The notes: generated by a model from the sequence alone, not told the origin. A stretch of 64,000 bases of DNA from Xylanibacter ruminicola (GCF_900107775.1 NZ_FNRF01000004.1:124001-188000), one strand, 5' to 3'. Shown: positions 34,276 to 43,260, counted from the first letter of the stretch. Numbers and translations are program-made.

Positions 34276-34610
34276 CGAATTATTTTGGCTTTTTGAAGAT
34301 TATCAAAGTCATCCCAAAAGGCAGACTCGTCTGAGTCGCTGAAACCGTCATTCGACAATTCATGAAGAATGGCATCCAGAAGCTGCACCTTTGAGATATT
34401 CAAATCAGAATCAATATCAATAGGGTACGTAACGATGTCGCCCAATGAACCGACGTGAACATTGGTAATGGCAACCTTACCATTTACCAACTTTACCTGA
34501 ATATGCCTATTTGAACCATACTCAGGCTTAATCTTACGCAGTTCCTGGTACAACGCAGAATCGTTGTATTGTTCAGGATCAACAGAAAGAACAAGTTCGC
34601 GTAGAGTCAT
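34272..34610 (-). CDS. Small protein of unknown function (DUF6557-like at best)
   Basis: The 112-residue product starts MTLRELVLSVDPEQ and has a central strand segment and a C-terminal acidic/aromatic patch (ESAFWDDFDNL). The opening resembles small Bacteroidales proteins of a DUF6557-like group, but I am not sure. It has its own -7 box (34643-34650) and forms a coupled pair with the following gene. Confidence 0.6.
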   Translation of the reverse strand: MTLRELVLSVDPEQYNDSALYQELRKIKPEYGSNRHIQVKLVNGKVAITNVHVGSLGDIVTYPIDIDSDLNISKVQLLDAILHELSNDGFSDSDESAFWDDFDNLQKAKIIR

Positions 34611-34642
34611 GTTACTATCTTTATGTATTATAATCGTGGGTG

Positions 34643-34650
34643 CAAAGGTA
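34643..34650 (-). promoter_or_regulatory. -7 promoter box for the coupled small-gene pair
   Basis: Minus strand TACCTTTG, perfect match to TAnnTTTG, 32 bp before the ATG at 34610. Confidence 0.6.
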
Positions 34651-34808
34651 CGAATAAAAAATGATATTGGGAGTTTTCCCTATTATCTTTTCGGGAAAAT
34701 CCCCCTCCATATTATGATTTTTCCTTTGTAAATACCGAGAAAAATGCCGTACTTTGCACCGTGAACAAGAAACAAAATGTCAAACTCTAAAGTATAGGAG
34801 ATAACGAT

Positions 34809-35426
34809 ATGAAGAAGATGATGATACTGGCAATGATGATGGTCATGACTATCTCGGCCAACGCAATGAGCTATAACGCAGCAAAGCACGAGGCTCTGTT
34901 CCTGAGCGACAAGATGGCTTACGAGCTAAACCTCACTGCTGCACAGTATGAGGCTGTCTACGAGATCAATCTCGATTACTTAATGAGCCTGAACGGACAC
35001 AGTGATGTCTTCGGAATCTGGTGGGATCGCCGCAACGCTGACCTCCGCTTCGTGCTTAACAGCTGGCAGTTCGACAAGTATATGAGCCTGGCTCACTTCT
35101 ATCGTCCTGTAGCTTGGAAGGCTGGCGGCTGGACATTCGCAGTATACTCTCACTATAACAGAGGTCATTTCTACAACGCACACCCCAAGGTATTCGTTAC
35201 CTACAGGGGCGGCAATAACCACAAGCACGATCGCTTCTACGCTGAACGTCACATGTCAAAGCCAGCTGTGCATCATCCTGCACCTGCCGTGCATCATAAG
35301 GCACCAGCACCGGCTCCGCACAACGAGAAGCGCGATATGGCACATAACGACCGTCGTGGTTCTGACCGTCACATGGCTATGAACACCAATCGCGGAAACG
35401 GTGGTCACTTTAGCGGACGTAGATAA
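34809..35426 (+). CDS. Secreted protein with histidine-rich tail, unknown function
   Basis: The 205-residue product has a clear signal peptide (MKKMMILAMMMVMTISANAMS). The mature domain at about 22-130 is aromatic-rich (LTAAQYEAVYEINLDYL, IWWDRRNADLRFVL). The C-terminal 65 residues are low complexity, rich in H, P, A and R with repeats of PAVHH. Proteins of this type occur in Prevotella; function is not known to me. A metal-binding role for the His-rich tail is speculative. The ATG follows an AGGAG at 34796-34800. Confidence 0.75.
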   Translation: MKKMMILAMMMVMTISANAMSYNAAKHEALFLSDKMAYELNLTAAQYEAVYEINLDYLMSLNGHSDVFGIWWDRRNADLRFVLNSWQFDKYMSLAHFYRPVAWKAGGWTFAVYSHYNRGHFYNAHPKVFVTYRGGNNHKHDRFYAERHMSKPAVHHPAPAVHHKAPAPAPHNEKRDMAHNDRRGSDRHMAMNTNRGNGGHFSGRR

Positions 35427-35464
35427 TTTCCGGAAACTCTCTATATGCCTCGAAAGAGGACTTG

Positions 35465-35492
35465 CGAGAAATCTCAGAAATGAGGTTTCTCG
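35465..35492 (+). terminator. Terminator hairpin after the secreted protein gene
   Basis: Arms CGAGAAA (35465-35471) and TTTCTCG (35486-35492) with a nested CTC/GAG, followed by TTTTGTTT. Confidence 0.75.
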
Positions 35493-35529
35493 TTTTGTTT
35501 ATGGATTGACATGTTCGAGATAACTCGCC

Positions 35530-36117
35530 TTATTTCTTCCATGCATTTACAACTTCACCGATATACATGGAGTGGATGCCTGCAGGAAAGTTTGCATACA
35601 TTTTCTTGGGCACATCACTCTTGAAATACTGAGGGTCAAAGGGGGCAGCATACATGATTTTGCATTCTATCACCATTGCAGCCTCAGTATAGTAAGGCGT
35701 TCCGTTGGCAGTATAGGCCGTATGAAGCCCAAGAGCCTGAGCCTTGTCACCGTCGCGGCCACTCTTAGTACCCATGTAGTTCAAAACCTTACTTTGCTCT
35801 ACATCGAAGGCCATCACGGTAAAGTATTCAGCCTTGTCCATAAACTCCTTGGTGTAGCGTTTCTCGGCTACATAGACAGTTAGGGCTGTACGCCCCCAAA
35901 GTGTACCGATGCCACCCCACCCGATGGTCATGGCATTGCTTTTCTCCTTGTCGCCTGCTGCAAGTAGTTCAGCGTCGTGGAACCATTGGAAACCGTTCTC
36001 CGTGAAGTCCTCCCTCACGTTGAATTTCTTGAAGCCATGCTCTTCCTGTGCAAATGCAGGAGTCACTGCCATCATCAAAATGGCTGTAAATGCTGAGATA
36101 ATAGTGCTTTTCTTCAT
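35530..36117 (-). CDS. Exported flavin reductase-like (split beta-barrel) protein
   Basis: The 195-residue product has a signal peptide ending near AFAQEE. The rest matches flavin-reductase-like FMN-binding proteins: NAMTIGWGGIGTLWGRTALTVYVAEKRYTKEF and a following YFTVMAFD, as in the family that binds FMN in a split barrel. An exported form is unusual, though Bacteroidales have such proteins. It faces the thioesterase gene across a divergent promoter region. Confidence 0.8.
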   Translation of the reverse strand: MKKSTIISAFTAILMMAVTPAFAQEEHGFKKFNVREDFTENGFQWFHDAELLAAGDKEKSNAMTIGWGGIGTLWGRTALTVYVAEKRYTKEFMDKAEYFTVMAFDVEQSKVLNYMGTKSGRDGDKAQALGLHTAYTANGTPYYTEAAMVIECKIMYAAPFDPQYFKSDVPKKMYANFPAGIHSMYIGEVVNAWKK

Positions 36118-36138
36118 AAACTATCCTAATTGTGAGGG

Positions 36139-36176
36139 CAAAAATACGAATTTAATCCTGAAAATAACTATCTTTG
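36139..36176. promoter_or_regulatory. Divergent -7 boxes for flavin reductase-like and thioesterase genes
   Basis: Minus strand TATTTTTG at 36139-36146 serves the gene ending at 35530; plus strand TATCTTTG at 36169-36176 serves the gene at 36220. Confidence 0.6.
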
Positions 36177-36219
36177 CCGTAGCTTTTAATATGTTTTGTG
36201 AAATGACAGACCAAATTAT

Positions 36220-36687
36220 ATGAAGAAAATAATAAACCCTTGGCGCAACCATGAGGGGTATAATTGTTTCGGTTGCAGTCCAGACAATCCTATTGGACTC
36301 CACATGGAGTTCTACGAGGATGGTGACTATATCGTGAGCACCTGGCATCCTGAGCACAATTATCAGGGCTGGGTAGATACCATGCACGGCGGTATTCTGA
36401 GTACGCTGATAGACGAAGTATGCGGATGGGTGGTAACTCGAAAGCTCCAGACCAGCGGCTATACCGTTCAGTTGAATGTAAAGTTTCGCAAGGCAATTCC
36501 TACGACTGAACCAGAGTTGACCATACGTGCTAAAGTAACAAAACAAGTAAGGAATCTTGCCTATATCAGCGCAGAAATAACGAACTCGAAAGGTGAACTC
36601 TGCAACGAGGGCGAGGCCATCTACTTCCTGATGAACGAGGAAAAGGCTAAAGAAATGGGATTCCTGCATTGTGAGGTAGAAAAATAA
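36220..36687 (+). CDS. PaaI-type hotdog-fold thioesterase
   Basis: The 155-residue protein has the hotdog core with MHGGILSTLIDEVCGW near 60-75 (the HGG-x-x-x-x-x-x-D/E active-site motif) and TVQLNVKFRKAIP. It starts with CFGCSPDNPIGLHM, a motif seen in a common subgroup of PaaI-like thioesterases. It would hydrolyse an acyl-CoA thioester. It is followed 12 bp later by the acetyltransferase and is probably in one unit with it. Confidence 0.88.
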   Translation: MKKIINPWRNHEGYNCFGCSPDNPIGLHMEFYEDGDYIVSTWHPEHNYQGWVDTMHGGILSTLIDEVCGWVVTRKLQTSGYTVQLNVKFRKAIPTTEPELTIRAKVTKQVRNLAYISAEITNSKGELCNEGEAIYFLMNEEKAKEMGFLHCEVEK

Positions 36688-36699
36688 ATATGAGTATTT

Positions 36700-37254
36700 A
36701 TGAAGACTGAGAAAGAAAAGATGTTGGCAGGCGAGGTGTATTCCGCTGTTGACCCGCAACTGATTGAAGAACTGACGGAAGTGAAGGAGATAATTCACGA
36801 CTATAATCTGCTGCGCCCGTCGGAGAAACAAAAAGCAAGGGAGATTCTGAGAGGTCTATTGGGACACATCGCCGACGATGAGATATTAATTATCCAACCC
36901 TTCTACTGCGATTACGGCAAGCAGATTAGTGTAGGCAAACGGTTCTTTGCTAACTTCAACTTCACAGTACTTGACGAAGCACCAGTCACCATTGGCGACG
37001 ACTGTTTTATAGGTCCGAATGTCAGCATCTACACAGCTTGCCACAGCACAGATCCTGTGGAACGCAACAGCCGCAGAGAATGGGCAGAACCTGTAAGCAT
37101 CGGCAATAACGTTTGGATTGGCGGCAGTGTCACCATACTACCAGGTGTAACCATTGGCGATAACGTAACCATCGGCGCAGGAAGCGTAGTGACAAAAGAT
37201 ATTCCCTCGAATTCCATTGCGGTTGGCAACCCGTGTAAAGTGATAAAAAGTTAG
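36700..37254 (+). CDS. Maltose/galactoside O-acetyltransferase-like hexapeptide protein
   Basis: The 184-residue protein has the N-terminal Mac domain (KMLAGEVYSAVDPQLIEEL) and C-terminal left-handed beta-helix hexapeptide repeats with the catalytic His in TACHSTDP and GNNVWIGGSVTILPGVTIGDN. It matches the Maa/LacA family that acetylates sugars using acetyl-CoA. Two degenerate relics of similar acetyltransferases are found at 49.5 and 54.3 kb in the window. Confidence 0.88.
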   Translation: MKTEKEKMLAGEVYSAVDPQLIEELTEVKEIIHDYNLLRPSEKQKAREILRGLLGHIADDEILIIQPFYCDYGKQISVGKRFFANFNFTVLDEAPVTIGDDCFIGPNVSIYTACHSTDPVERNSRREWAEPVSIGNNVWIGGSVTILPGVTIGDNVTIGAGSVVTKDIPSNSIAVGNPCKVIKS

Positions 37255-37286
37255 AACAAAGCAAGTCCCCCCAAAATACAGTAACA

Positions 37287-37493
37287 ATGAAGAAACGGAA
37301 GATCAAGTATTCTGCAATATTCTTTCTCTGCTGGTTCGCCCTTTGGGTCGTGCTGGTGGATGGAGTCCTGAAGTTCCAATCACTGGTTGATTATTGTGGG
37401 TCGTATGCATTTGTAGAGGTTGCATTACTGCTATTGATTATCCTACCAACATTGGCTGTTTACAGATATACAAAAGACAAAAGTAATGACTGA
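37287..37493 (+). CDS. Small two-helix membrane protein
   Basis: The 68-residue product has two hydrophobic helices (about 8-30 and 41-60), a basic start and a charged end. It overlaps the next gene by 8 bp. No family is recognised. Confidence 0.6.
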   Translation: MKKRKIKYSAIFFLCWFALWVVLVDGVLKFQSLVDYCGSYAFVEVALLLLIILPTLAVYRYTKDKSND

Positions 37494-38079
37494 AACGTTG
37501 TTATATTATTTTGTAGGCATAAACGTAGTGACCTTCTTCGTTTTTGGCATAGACAAGTGGAAAGCAAAGCAAGGGAGTTGGCGCATTTCTGAGACCACGT
37601 TGCTATTGTTGGCCGTTATCGGAGGTAGCATCGGCGCCTGGCTTGGCATGAAAGTCTGGCGACATAAGACAATGCACAAGAAGTTCAAGTATGGTATACC
37701 ATTAATCTTAATTGCACAGATTGCTATGCTCTTCCTAACCGCATGTGCTACGAAAAAGCAGGTAACAACAATCGAGTCTGCAAATCAGACACCAATTCAT
37801 AAACGCCAGCCAATTCAGGATCATTCACCAAATGTATTCTTAGTGATGTACGATGCAGAAATTGGAAAGCAATACCTACTCGAAGCCATCAAAGAATATG
37901 GAGCCGACATTAAATACGACTATAAAATCATAAACGGGATGGCAATAGAGAAACCTAAGAATAAAACACTCGAAGAAACCATGCAATATTTCAAAGAAGT
38001 GAAAGGTGTAACTACTGTCGAGTATGACCATATCATCCGACTTACGGATCCCGTCAAACCAAGAATAGAAATCCAATAA
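37486..38079 (+). CDS. DUF1294 membrane protein fused to an extracytoplasmic domain
   Basis: The 197-residue product starts with a DUF1294 region: two to three hydrophobic segments with FGIDKWKAKQGSWRISETTLLLLAVIGGSIGAWLGMK. A third segment ends FLTACAT, which resembles a lipobox but is internal. The C-terminal 80 residues (VFLVMYDAEIGKQYLLEAIKEYGADIKY...) look like a peptidase inhibitor I9-like or related alpha/beta domain. The combination is unusual; it might be an accidental fusion in this element. Confidence 0.65.
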   Translation: MTETLLYYFVGINVVTFFVFGIDKWKAKQGSWRISETTLLLLAVIGGSIGAWLGMKVWRHKTMHKKFKYGIPLILIAQIAMLFLTACATKKQVTTIESANQTPIHKRQPIQDHSPNVFLVMYDAEIGKQYLLEAIKEYGADIKYDYKIINGMAIEKPKNKTLEETMQYFKEVKGVTTVEYDHIIRLTDPVKPRIEIQ

Positions 38080-38082
38080 TCA

Positions 38083-38424
38083 ATGAATATAGAAGACTAT
38101 CGTGAATTCTGCCTGTCATTAGGCGCTGACGTGGAAGAGAAACTGCCGTTCCAGAAGTTCAAAAGCGGCGAAGGAGTATTGGTATTCTACGTCATGGGGC
38201 ATATGTTCTCATTCTTCGACTGCAATGACTTCTCCGTTATTTCAATGAAATGCCAACCGGAGCGCATTGAAGACTTGAAAGCACAGTATGACTGTATTGG
38301 CAATCCATACAATGAATCACCCAAGCATTGGATTGGCATTAATCCCAGTACTGCACCAAATGATTTGCTACAGGAACTGACACGAAACTCATATGAGATA
38401 GTAAAGGAGAAATATACGAAATGA
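38083..38424 (+). CDS. MmcQ/YjbR-family protein
   Basis: The 113-residue product has the family layout: Y-x-FCLSLGADVEEKLPFQ, GHMFSFFD, CQPERIEDLKAQYD, PKHWIGI and an L-T-x-NSYEIV end. The fold binds DNA in some described members, but the role is not well established. It overlaps the exonuclease gene by 4 bp (ATGA). Confidence 0.85.
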   Translation: MNIEDYREFCLSLGADVEEKLPFQKFKSGEGVLVFYVMGHMFSFFDCNDFSVISMKCQPERIEDLKAQYDCIGNPYNESPKHWIGINPSTAPNDLLQELTRNSYEIVKEKYTK

Positions 38425-38942
38425 TCCGGGATTTTATTGCTATCGATTTCGAGACAGCCAATCGGGAGCCGTCAAGTGTCTGCTCAGTTGGAGTGGTTAT
38501 GGTACGTGGCGGGCAAGTGGTTGACAGTTTTTATAGTCTAATCCAGCCCGAGCCCAACTACTATAATTATTGGTGCCAACGAGTTCATGGGCTGAGCCAG
38601 CAAGATACAGATGATGCACCCGTATTCTCAAAAGTATGGCAACAATTGGAGGAGCGGATTGCAGAAGTCTACTCATGTCCAATTGCTACCCTACCCTTCG
38701 TGGCTCACAATGCCCGCTTTGACGAAGGATGTCTGAAAGCAGTTTTCAAAGTCTATCAGATGGACTATCCTGACTATCGTTTCTACGACACCCTCACAGC
38801 AGCCCGCAGACAATTCGGTTATTCGCTACCCAATCACCAGCTCCACACCGTTGCAGCCGCCTGTGGCTACGACCTGCAGAACCACCACCACGCACTGGCA
38901 GATGCCGAAGCTTGCGCTGCTATAGCACTATATATCCTGTGA
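38421..38942 (+). CDS. DnaQ/DEDD-family 3'-5' exonuclease-like protein
   Basis: The 173-residue protein has Exo I DFETAN near 9-14, a central NARFDEGC (Exo II) and the HALADAEACA Exo III with the H of the DEDDh type near 153-158. All catalytic acids seem present, so it should degrade DNA or RNA from the 3' end. It is the last gene of the plus-strand cargo run and converges with the Toprim gene. Confidence 0.88.
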   Translation: MIRDFIAIDFETANREPSSVCSVGVVMVRGGQVVDSFYSLIQPEPNYYNYWCQRVHGLSQQDTDDAPVFSKVWQQLEERIAEVYSCPIATLPFVAHNARFDEGCLKAVFKVYQMDYPDYRFYDTLTAARRQFGYSLPNHQLHTVAAACGYDLQNHHHALADAEACAAIALYIL

Positions 38943-38960
38943 TTAGGGTTCAGTGTAAAG

Positions 38961-40052
38961 TTACGAACCACACAACTTACCCTGCAACATATCTGCTATA
39001 GCCTCTATGTGTCTGTTTTTATGCTGGGCCAGGTCATCAAGTATCAAGTCTGCAATATCGATTTTGGCCATTCGCTCTTCTGCTGTGGCAAACAATTCCA
39101 GATAATCACTTACTTGGATATTCCAACCTGCTGCATTTAGTTCTCTGGCCCGCTTCCACCATTGCCTGTATGTTTGACCATCAACATCAGTGTCGGGGAA
39201 AAGCAGCACCTTACTATTCTTCACTGCACTCAATCGTTCGTCCTGTAGGTTACCCTTCGAACCTGTTGCCATCCACAGAACACTCTGAAAGCATAACGAA
39301 CAAACTACAACTGTCTTTTCGCTTTCGACTATGCATATTGTCTTATTGGCATTTTGAGGATTACGAAGCAAATGCTCACCAAAGAGCGTTTTTCTCAGAA
39401 CATAGTAAGTGGGCAACTTTCCTCTTTTTGCCAATTCTTTAGGAATACTCAAAGGCGTTGAAGATTTGTCTCGCCTACCGTCAGAATTATAGGACATCAC
39501 CTTCCCCATTCTTACTATATTCCCCTCATCCACATACCAATATATAATGTGTCCAGCCCTTGTTATACCCAACTGATACGTATTGACAATTTCAACAATT
39601 GCATCATCATTGGCAACTACTCGCTTTAGAAAAGACACAAAATCAGAACAACAATATCTATCAAGGCTTCGCTTTACATACTCATATGGGATATTTACAT
39701 AAGACTCTTTCTTTGTTTTTGGGGTAGCAATGTTCGCAACAGGTTGAGCACATTCAACTCCATCCTTTACGTAGAATCTATTTGTATCAATTCCATATTC
39801 TCGGCACATATATATAAAAGAAGCCAGACCAACTGTTTTACCTGTGTGTAATGCGTTGGAGAACTTCCGGTTATTTTCTGCCTCATTGTATTTACTGCTT
39901 AGTTTCGAGATACTTTTGAACAGGGGGCGTCCATCCTCTCCAAGAGTGGAGAGGGCGAACGCTCCTTTCGTCCAGTTGTCAAAATTATCAAACATATTGA
40001 TATTTCGAAACACGACCTCGTTAACCAAAGCTTGATAATCAAACTTGTCCAT
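38961..40052 (-). CDS. Toprim/primase-like protein (DUF6371-type)
   Basis: The start is set at MDKFDYQAL, whose ATG overlaps the upstream TAA (TAATG), implying coupled translation; another ATG lies three codons earlier. The 363-residue protein has a C-terminal Toprim-like fold: CIVESEKTVVV, then KVLLFPDTDVDGQTYRQWW, with the E and D-x-D that bind metal in DnaG-type Toprim. An N-terminal zinc finger is not evident. It likely acts as a primase or priming cofactor for element replication next to the RepA-like ATPase. Confidence 0.8.
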   Translation of the reverse strand: MDKFDYQALVNEVVFRNINMFDNFDNWTKGAFALSTLGEDGRPLFKSISKLSSKYNEAENNRKFSNALHTGKTVGLASFIYMCREYGIDTNRFYVKDGVECAQPVANIATPKTKKESYVNIPYEYVKRSLDRYCCSDFVSFLKRVVANDDAIVEIVNTYQLGITRAGHIIYWYVDEGNIVRMGKVMSYNSDGRRDKSSTPLSIPKELAKRGKLPTYYVLRKTLFGEHLLRNPQNANKTICIVESEKTVVVCSLCFQSVLWMATGSKGNLQDERLSAVKNSKVLLFPDTDVDGQTYRQWWKRARELNAAGWNIQVSDYLELFATAEERMAKIDIADLILDDLAQHKNRHIEAIADMLQGKLCGS

Positions 40053-40975
40053 TACACACATTTCTTCTTTTCAAATCTTTGAATTAGTTTTGTCACACTC
40101 GATTTATCTGTGTAACCAAGTTGCTTGGCAATCTGTTCATAAGTCAAGCCTTCTTCCTTCAATTGCTTAGCCAATTTATATTTGGCCTCTCGTTCTGTAT
40201 CAACTGGCACAAGCTCCTCAAACGGCACTCGTTCGCCAGTTTCTGCAAAGGTGAGGTGTTCAGAAAACATCAGCTTGATGGATTCAGACTTGTAGTCAGC
40301 CGACAAATAATTACCTTTCACACAGCAAAGATGTTTATAATTCACATCCCTCAAGTCAGTACGCAATTCAAGCACCAAGCGCATTTTTGCTTCAAATGCC
40401 TGACTACCAAGCAGGTTATGTTTTGACGGTGCAAACATTTCTGTACGCTTGCCACAGTGGTGCAAGAACATAATAAGACATTTGTGCTTGCAGGCCAATA
40501 ATGAGTATTTTACCAAGAATTGACGAACCTGATTACCTTCGTTCATACTGCCAGTGTACAAGTCTGAGAAACAGTCTACCACAACTAAATCTGCTGGTTG
40601 ATCCGCTAAACATTTGTCAAGATCCGCAATAACGTCCTCACTATCAAAGATGAAACGAAGCCCCCTTAGGGATTGTGCCTCAAGTTGCAAATCGCCATTT
40701 TGCCGTCCAACCAAATAGGCACTGGCAGTCTCGTCGTCCTCTGTGGAGACATAGATTGCGCTCCGGTGCTCTGTATGGAGACTCATTCCAAGGAAAGAGT
40801 CCAATCCTGCAGAGACAGCCATCGCCAGTTGACGAAGGAAAGCAGACTTGCCCGTATCAGAACTACCAGCAATGCAAACGAGACCAGATTTTGGCAATAG
40901 TGGCTCCAATAAAGTAGGAACTTCACTGACACCCTTATTCAGCAGGGTTTCTCCTGTAATATAATTCTTCAACAT
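40052..40975 (-). CDS. RepA-like AAA_25 ATPase/helicase of the element
   Basis: The start is set at MLKNYITGE, one base after the stop of the helix-turn-helix gene. The 307-residue protein has Walker A-like GSSDTGKSAF near 37-46, YVSTEDDE and Walker B VVVDCFSDLY, as in RepA/DnaB-type AAA_25 ATPases. The C-terminal 40 residues form a helix-turn-helix (LTYEQIAKQLGYTDKSSVTKLIQRF). It would unwind DNA for replication of the excised element and is coupled to the Toprim protein. Confidence 0.85.
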   Translation of the reverse strand: MLKNYITGETLLNKGVSEVPTLLEPLLPKSGLVCIAGSSDTGKSAFLRQLAMAVSAGLDSFLGMSLHTEHRSAIYVSTEDDETASAYLVGRQNGDLQLEAQSLRGLRFIFDSEDVIADLDKCLADQPADLVVVDCFSDLYTGSMNEGNQVRQFLVKYSLLACKHKCLIMFLHHCGKRTEMFAPSKHNLLGSQAFEAKMRLVLELRTDLRDVNYKHLCCVKGNYLSADYKSESIKLMFSEHLTFAETGERVPFEELVPVDTEREAKYKLAKQLKEEGLTYEQIAKQLGYTDKSSVTKLIQRFEKKKCV

Positions 40976-40976
40976 A

Positions 40977-41351
40977 TTACTTCCTCCTACTAAATTTGGC
41001 AAGTTTGCCTGATTCAACCAACTTCTGAACATCCTGCTTAGAATAGAGCTTTTTACCACCAATGTGATGACATTTCAATACGCCATCATTCTCTCGGCGC
41101 CATAAACTCGTCATAGAGATATGCAGCATATCGCATAGTTCAACGCTATCGAGATATCCTTCTGCATCAGGATTCTGCCCCTTCACATTATTGGCTAATC
41201 TCACATCGACGAATTGATTAATCACTTCATAGCAGACCTCTCTGAGTTTCTGCTTCAACACAGCGTCAGATAGCTTTTCGTCGATAGAACTTCCGACCGC
41301 TGTTTTTATAATATCAGTGAGCATTGAATGCTCATAATTCTTATAAGTCAT
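40977..41351 (-). CDS. Helix-turn-helix (HTH_17/excisionase-like) protein
   Basis: The 124-residue product has a C-terminal excisionase-type winged helix (YLDSVELCDMLHISMTSLWRRENDGVLKCHHIGGKKLYSKQDVQKLV at about 68-115). It is the first gene of the HTH-RepA-Toprim operon and may regulate it or promote excision. The palindromic repeats at 41450-41522 lie directly upstream and are candidate binding sites. Confidence 0.85.
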   Translation of the reverse strand: MTYKNYEHSMLTDIIKTAVGSSIDEKLSDAVLKQKLREVCYEVINQFVDVRLANNVKGQNPDAEGYLDSVELCDMLHISMTSLWRRENDGVLKCHHIGGKKLYSKQDVQKLVESGKLAKFSRRK

Positions 41352-41449
41352 TTTTATATTATTTGGTTTAACAATAATCCTTTGAGCTCTCGGATTTCGG
41401 TCTGCAAAATTATATCAACGTTTCATAACCACCAAAACATTTCCCAACA

Positions 41450-41522
41450 AAAGTCTCGTTTTAACTATAACAAGACTTTTGAACCCCTCTAAAAGTCTTG
41501 TTATGGCTTAAACAAGACTTTT
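41450..41522. repeat. Dispersed palindrome, copies 2 and 3 in tandem
   Basis: Copy 2 (41450-41483): arms AAAGTCTCGTT and AACAAGACTTT, loop TTAACTAT, identical loop to copy 1. Copy 3 (41491-41522): perfect 12-bp arms AAAAGTCTTGTT/AACAAGACTTTT, loop ATGGCTTA. They start about 41 bp apart, about 100 bp upstream of the HTH gene. Confidence 0.85.
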
Positions 41523-41591
41523 TACGCCATTTTGCTGTAAAATAAATGCTTGCTTAGAGTCTTTCATGTTACTCCCAAATAACAGAAAAAA

Positions 41592-41611
41592 GGAACCATA
41601 TTAAATGGTCC
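41592..41611 (-). terminator. Terminator of the integrase gene
   Basis: Stem GGACCAT/ATGGTTCC (minus strand) followed by TTTTTT, about 90 bp after the integrase stop. Confidence 0.65.
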
Positions 41612-41701
41612 CCTTCATACATTACTTATATAATAATAGGTGTTGTACCAACCAAATCATTTTGCGTTGATAGTTGAAATGCGCTTAATGTTTTCAATTT
41701 G

Positions 41702-43213
41702 TCAACCTATCATATCAAATTGTAACGCTTCCAATTTTTTTGCAATACGATCAGCCATTTCATCTTCTGATGTCTCAATATAACACTCAAAATTCCTTTC
41801 AGTTCTATGACCACTAATAGCCATCATTTCACGGGTATCAAATACACCTAATTTATATAGATTAGTGATTGTAGAGCGACGAGCAGTATGGCTACTAACA
41901 ATCTCAAATTTCCGTTTCCAAACCGTCCCGTTCTTATCGCGTTTGAATAATGGAGAGCCATTATGCTCTTCTGCATATTTTTGTGACTCTCTAAACTGCT
42001 TACGCTTATCCGGACTGAGTTTTTCGCCATCAGCAACCATTTTACACATTTTCAAATAGCTTTTTTCCCTCCTTAGTTCTGCACTCGTCAACTTCGTAGG
42101 ATATTCTTCAAGCAAAGATGGCACTGATTCTGCAAGCTTTTCCAATATTCTTTTGATTCTTCTGTTAAAATCACGAGGCTTTACATCAGGGAAATCAAAG
42201 TCATACTTACGAATTAGCTCAAGAATACGCTTCTTATTCAGGAAAGGAACCTTAACCCCATTATCGGTCTTAATTTGATCTAATGATATGATATCAGTAC
42301 CTTTTGCAGTTGTTGTGAAGTTACTCTCATCCAGAGTAGAATAATCAGATACTCTTTGGGCACTGAGAATTCCCAAATAGAATACATCGCGAACTTCTTC
42401 ATCAGTACCGCTCAACTTCATATTATACAATGCATCCAATTCATCAGTGGTCAGATATATAGCTGCTCGTTTATCTTTCTTGTGGACAGTCTTCTCTTTC
42501 CAAACCATAAGACTTACAGCATTTGTATTTACCCTTTCTATGGTTGCATACCTACACAGCTTTCTGAAACAACCAACATATTTATTGATTGTAGTTTCCA
42601 TAACAGGGATATTTTCCAAATACAGTCTAAACTTATCTGCAAATGGTTGGGAAATATCATCAAATGACATATCCATGGGACAATAAGCATGAAGATGGGT
42701 TCCAAAATCTCTCCATATCCTTACAGTTTCTGGTTTATACACATTACCACTACCATGACGTATGCTTTTGTCCGTAATACCATTTAGGAAGTACTCATAG
42801 AAGTTCCAGATATACTTTTTCTCCTGAATTCTCTTCTGTTCAGCAAGTTCTTTTAGGCGTTTTTCGCGCTCTTCCATTTCTTCCCTTTCTCTTATTGCCT
42901 CATTGTTTGCAATTAGTAACAATGCATTTTCAAGCACAGGTTTGTCAGCATTACACATAATCTTACCTTCTGCAAATAGCAAGTCTATGGTTTGCGACAC
43001 CTTATTAAGCTTCTCATTAATCTCTTTACCCTCACCTTGAACATACTTATTCCATGCTGATATTGATTTATGCGCTTTCTCCCACGACTCAATATCAACA
43101 TAAATACCAGTTCGGATGTGGTTCCAAACAATTTTGGGGTTACGCTTACAGACTCTCGTATAAAGCGGAGCCTTTCCCGTGTTAACTTTAGATCTAACGA
43201 AATATTCTGCCAT
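41702..43213 (-). CDS. int: Tyrosine recombinase (site-specific integrase)
   Basis: The 503-residue protein has the Bacteroidota integrase layout: an N-terminal arm-binding domain with a long helical insert (E/R/K-rich at about 105-140), a SAM-like core-binding domain (about 170-265) and a C-terminal catalytic domain with SAQRVSDY (first Arg), SSHTARRS (H-x-x-R) and FECYIETSE (Tyr nucleophile). At 503 residues it is longer than the usual 400. Its promoter side faces the displaced tRNA end at 43,425-43,445, which is the usual place for an integrase gene at the element's right end. Confidence 0.92.
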   Translation of the reverse strand: MAEYFVRSKVNTGKAPLYTRVCKRNPKIVWNHIRTGIYVDIESWEKAHKSISAWNKYVQGEGKEINEKLNKVSQTIDLLFAEGKIMCNADKPVLENALLLIANNEAIREREEMEEREKRLKELAEQKRIQEKKYIWNFYEYFLNGITDKSIRHGSGNVYKPETVRIWRDFGTHLHAYCPMDMSFDDISQPFADKFRLYLENIPVMETTINKYVGCFRKLCRYATIERVNTNAVSLMVWKEKTVHKKDKRAAIYLTTDELDALYNMKLSGTDEEVRDVFYLGILSAQRVSDYSTLDESNFTTTAKGTDIISLDQIKTDNGVKVPFLNKKRILELIRKYDFDFPDVKPRDFNRRIKRILEKLAESVPSLLEEYPTKLTSAELRREKSYLKMCKMVADGEKLSPDKRKQFRESQKYAEEHNGSPLFKRDKNGTVWKRKFEIVSSHTARRSTITNLYKLGVFDTREMMAISGHRTERNFECYIETSEDEMADRIAKKLEALQFDMIG

Positions 43214-43252
43214 AATACAATTATTTAAAAATTAAACAAAAAAAACTGGCAG

Positions 43253-43260
43253 CAAAGGTA
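43253..43260 (-). promoter_or_regulatory. -7 promoter box of the integrase gene
   Basis: Minus strand TACCTTTG, 40 bp upstream of the ATG. Confidence 0.6.

Larger units (their letters stand above)
41352..41701. other. Intergenic region between HTH operon and integrase
   Basis: It contains two palindromic repeats (41450-41483, 41491-41522) and the integrase terminator (41592-41611). No other gene is seen. Confidence 0.5.
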
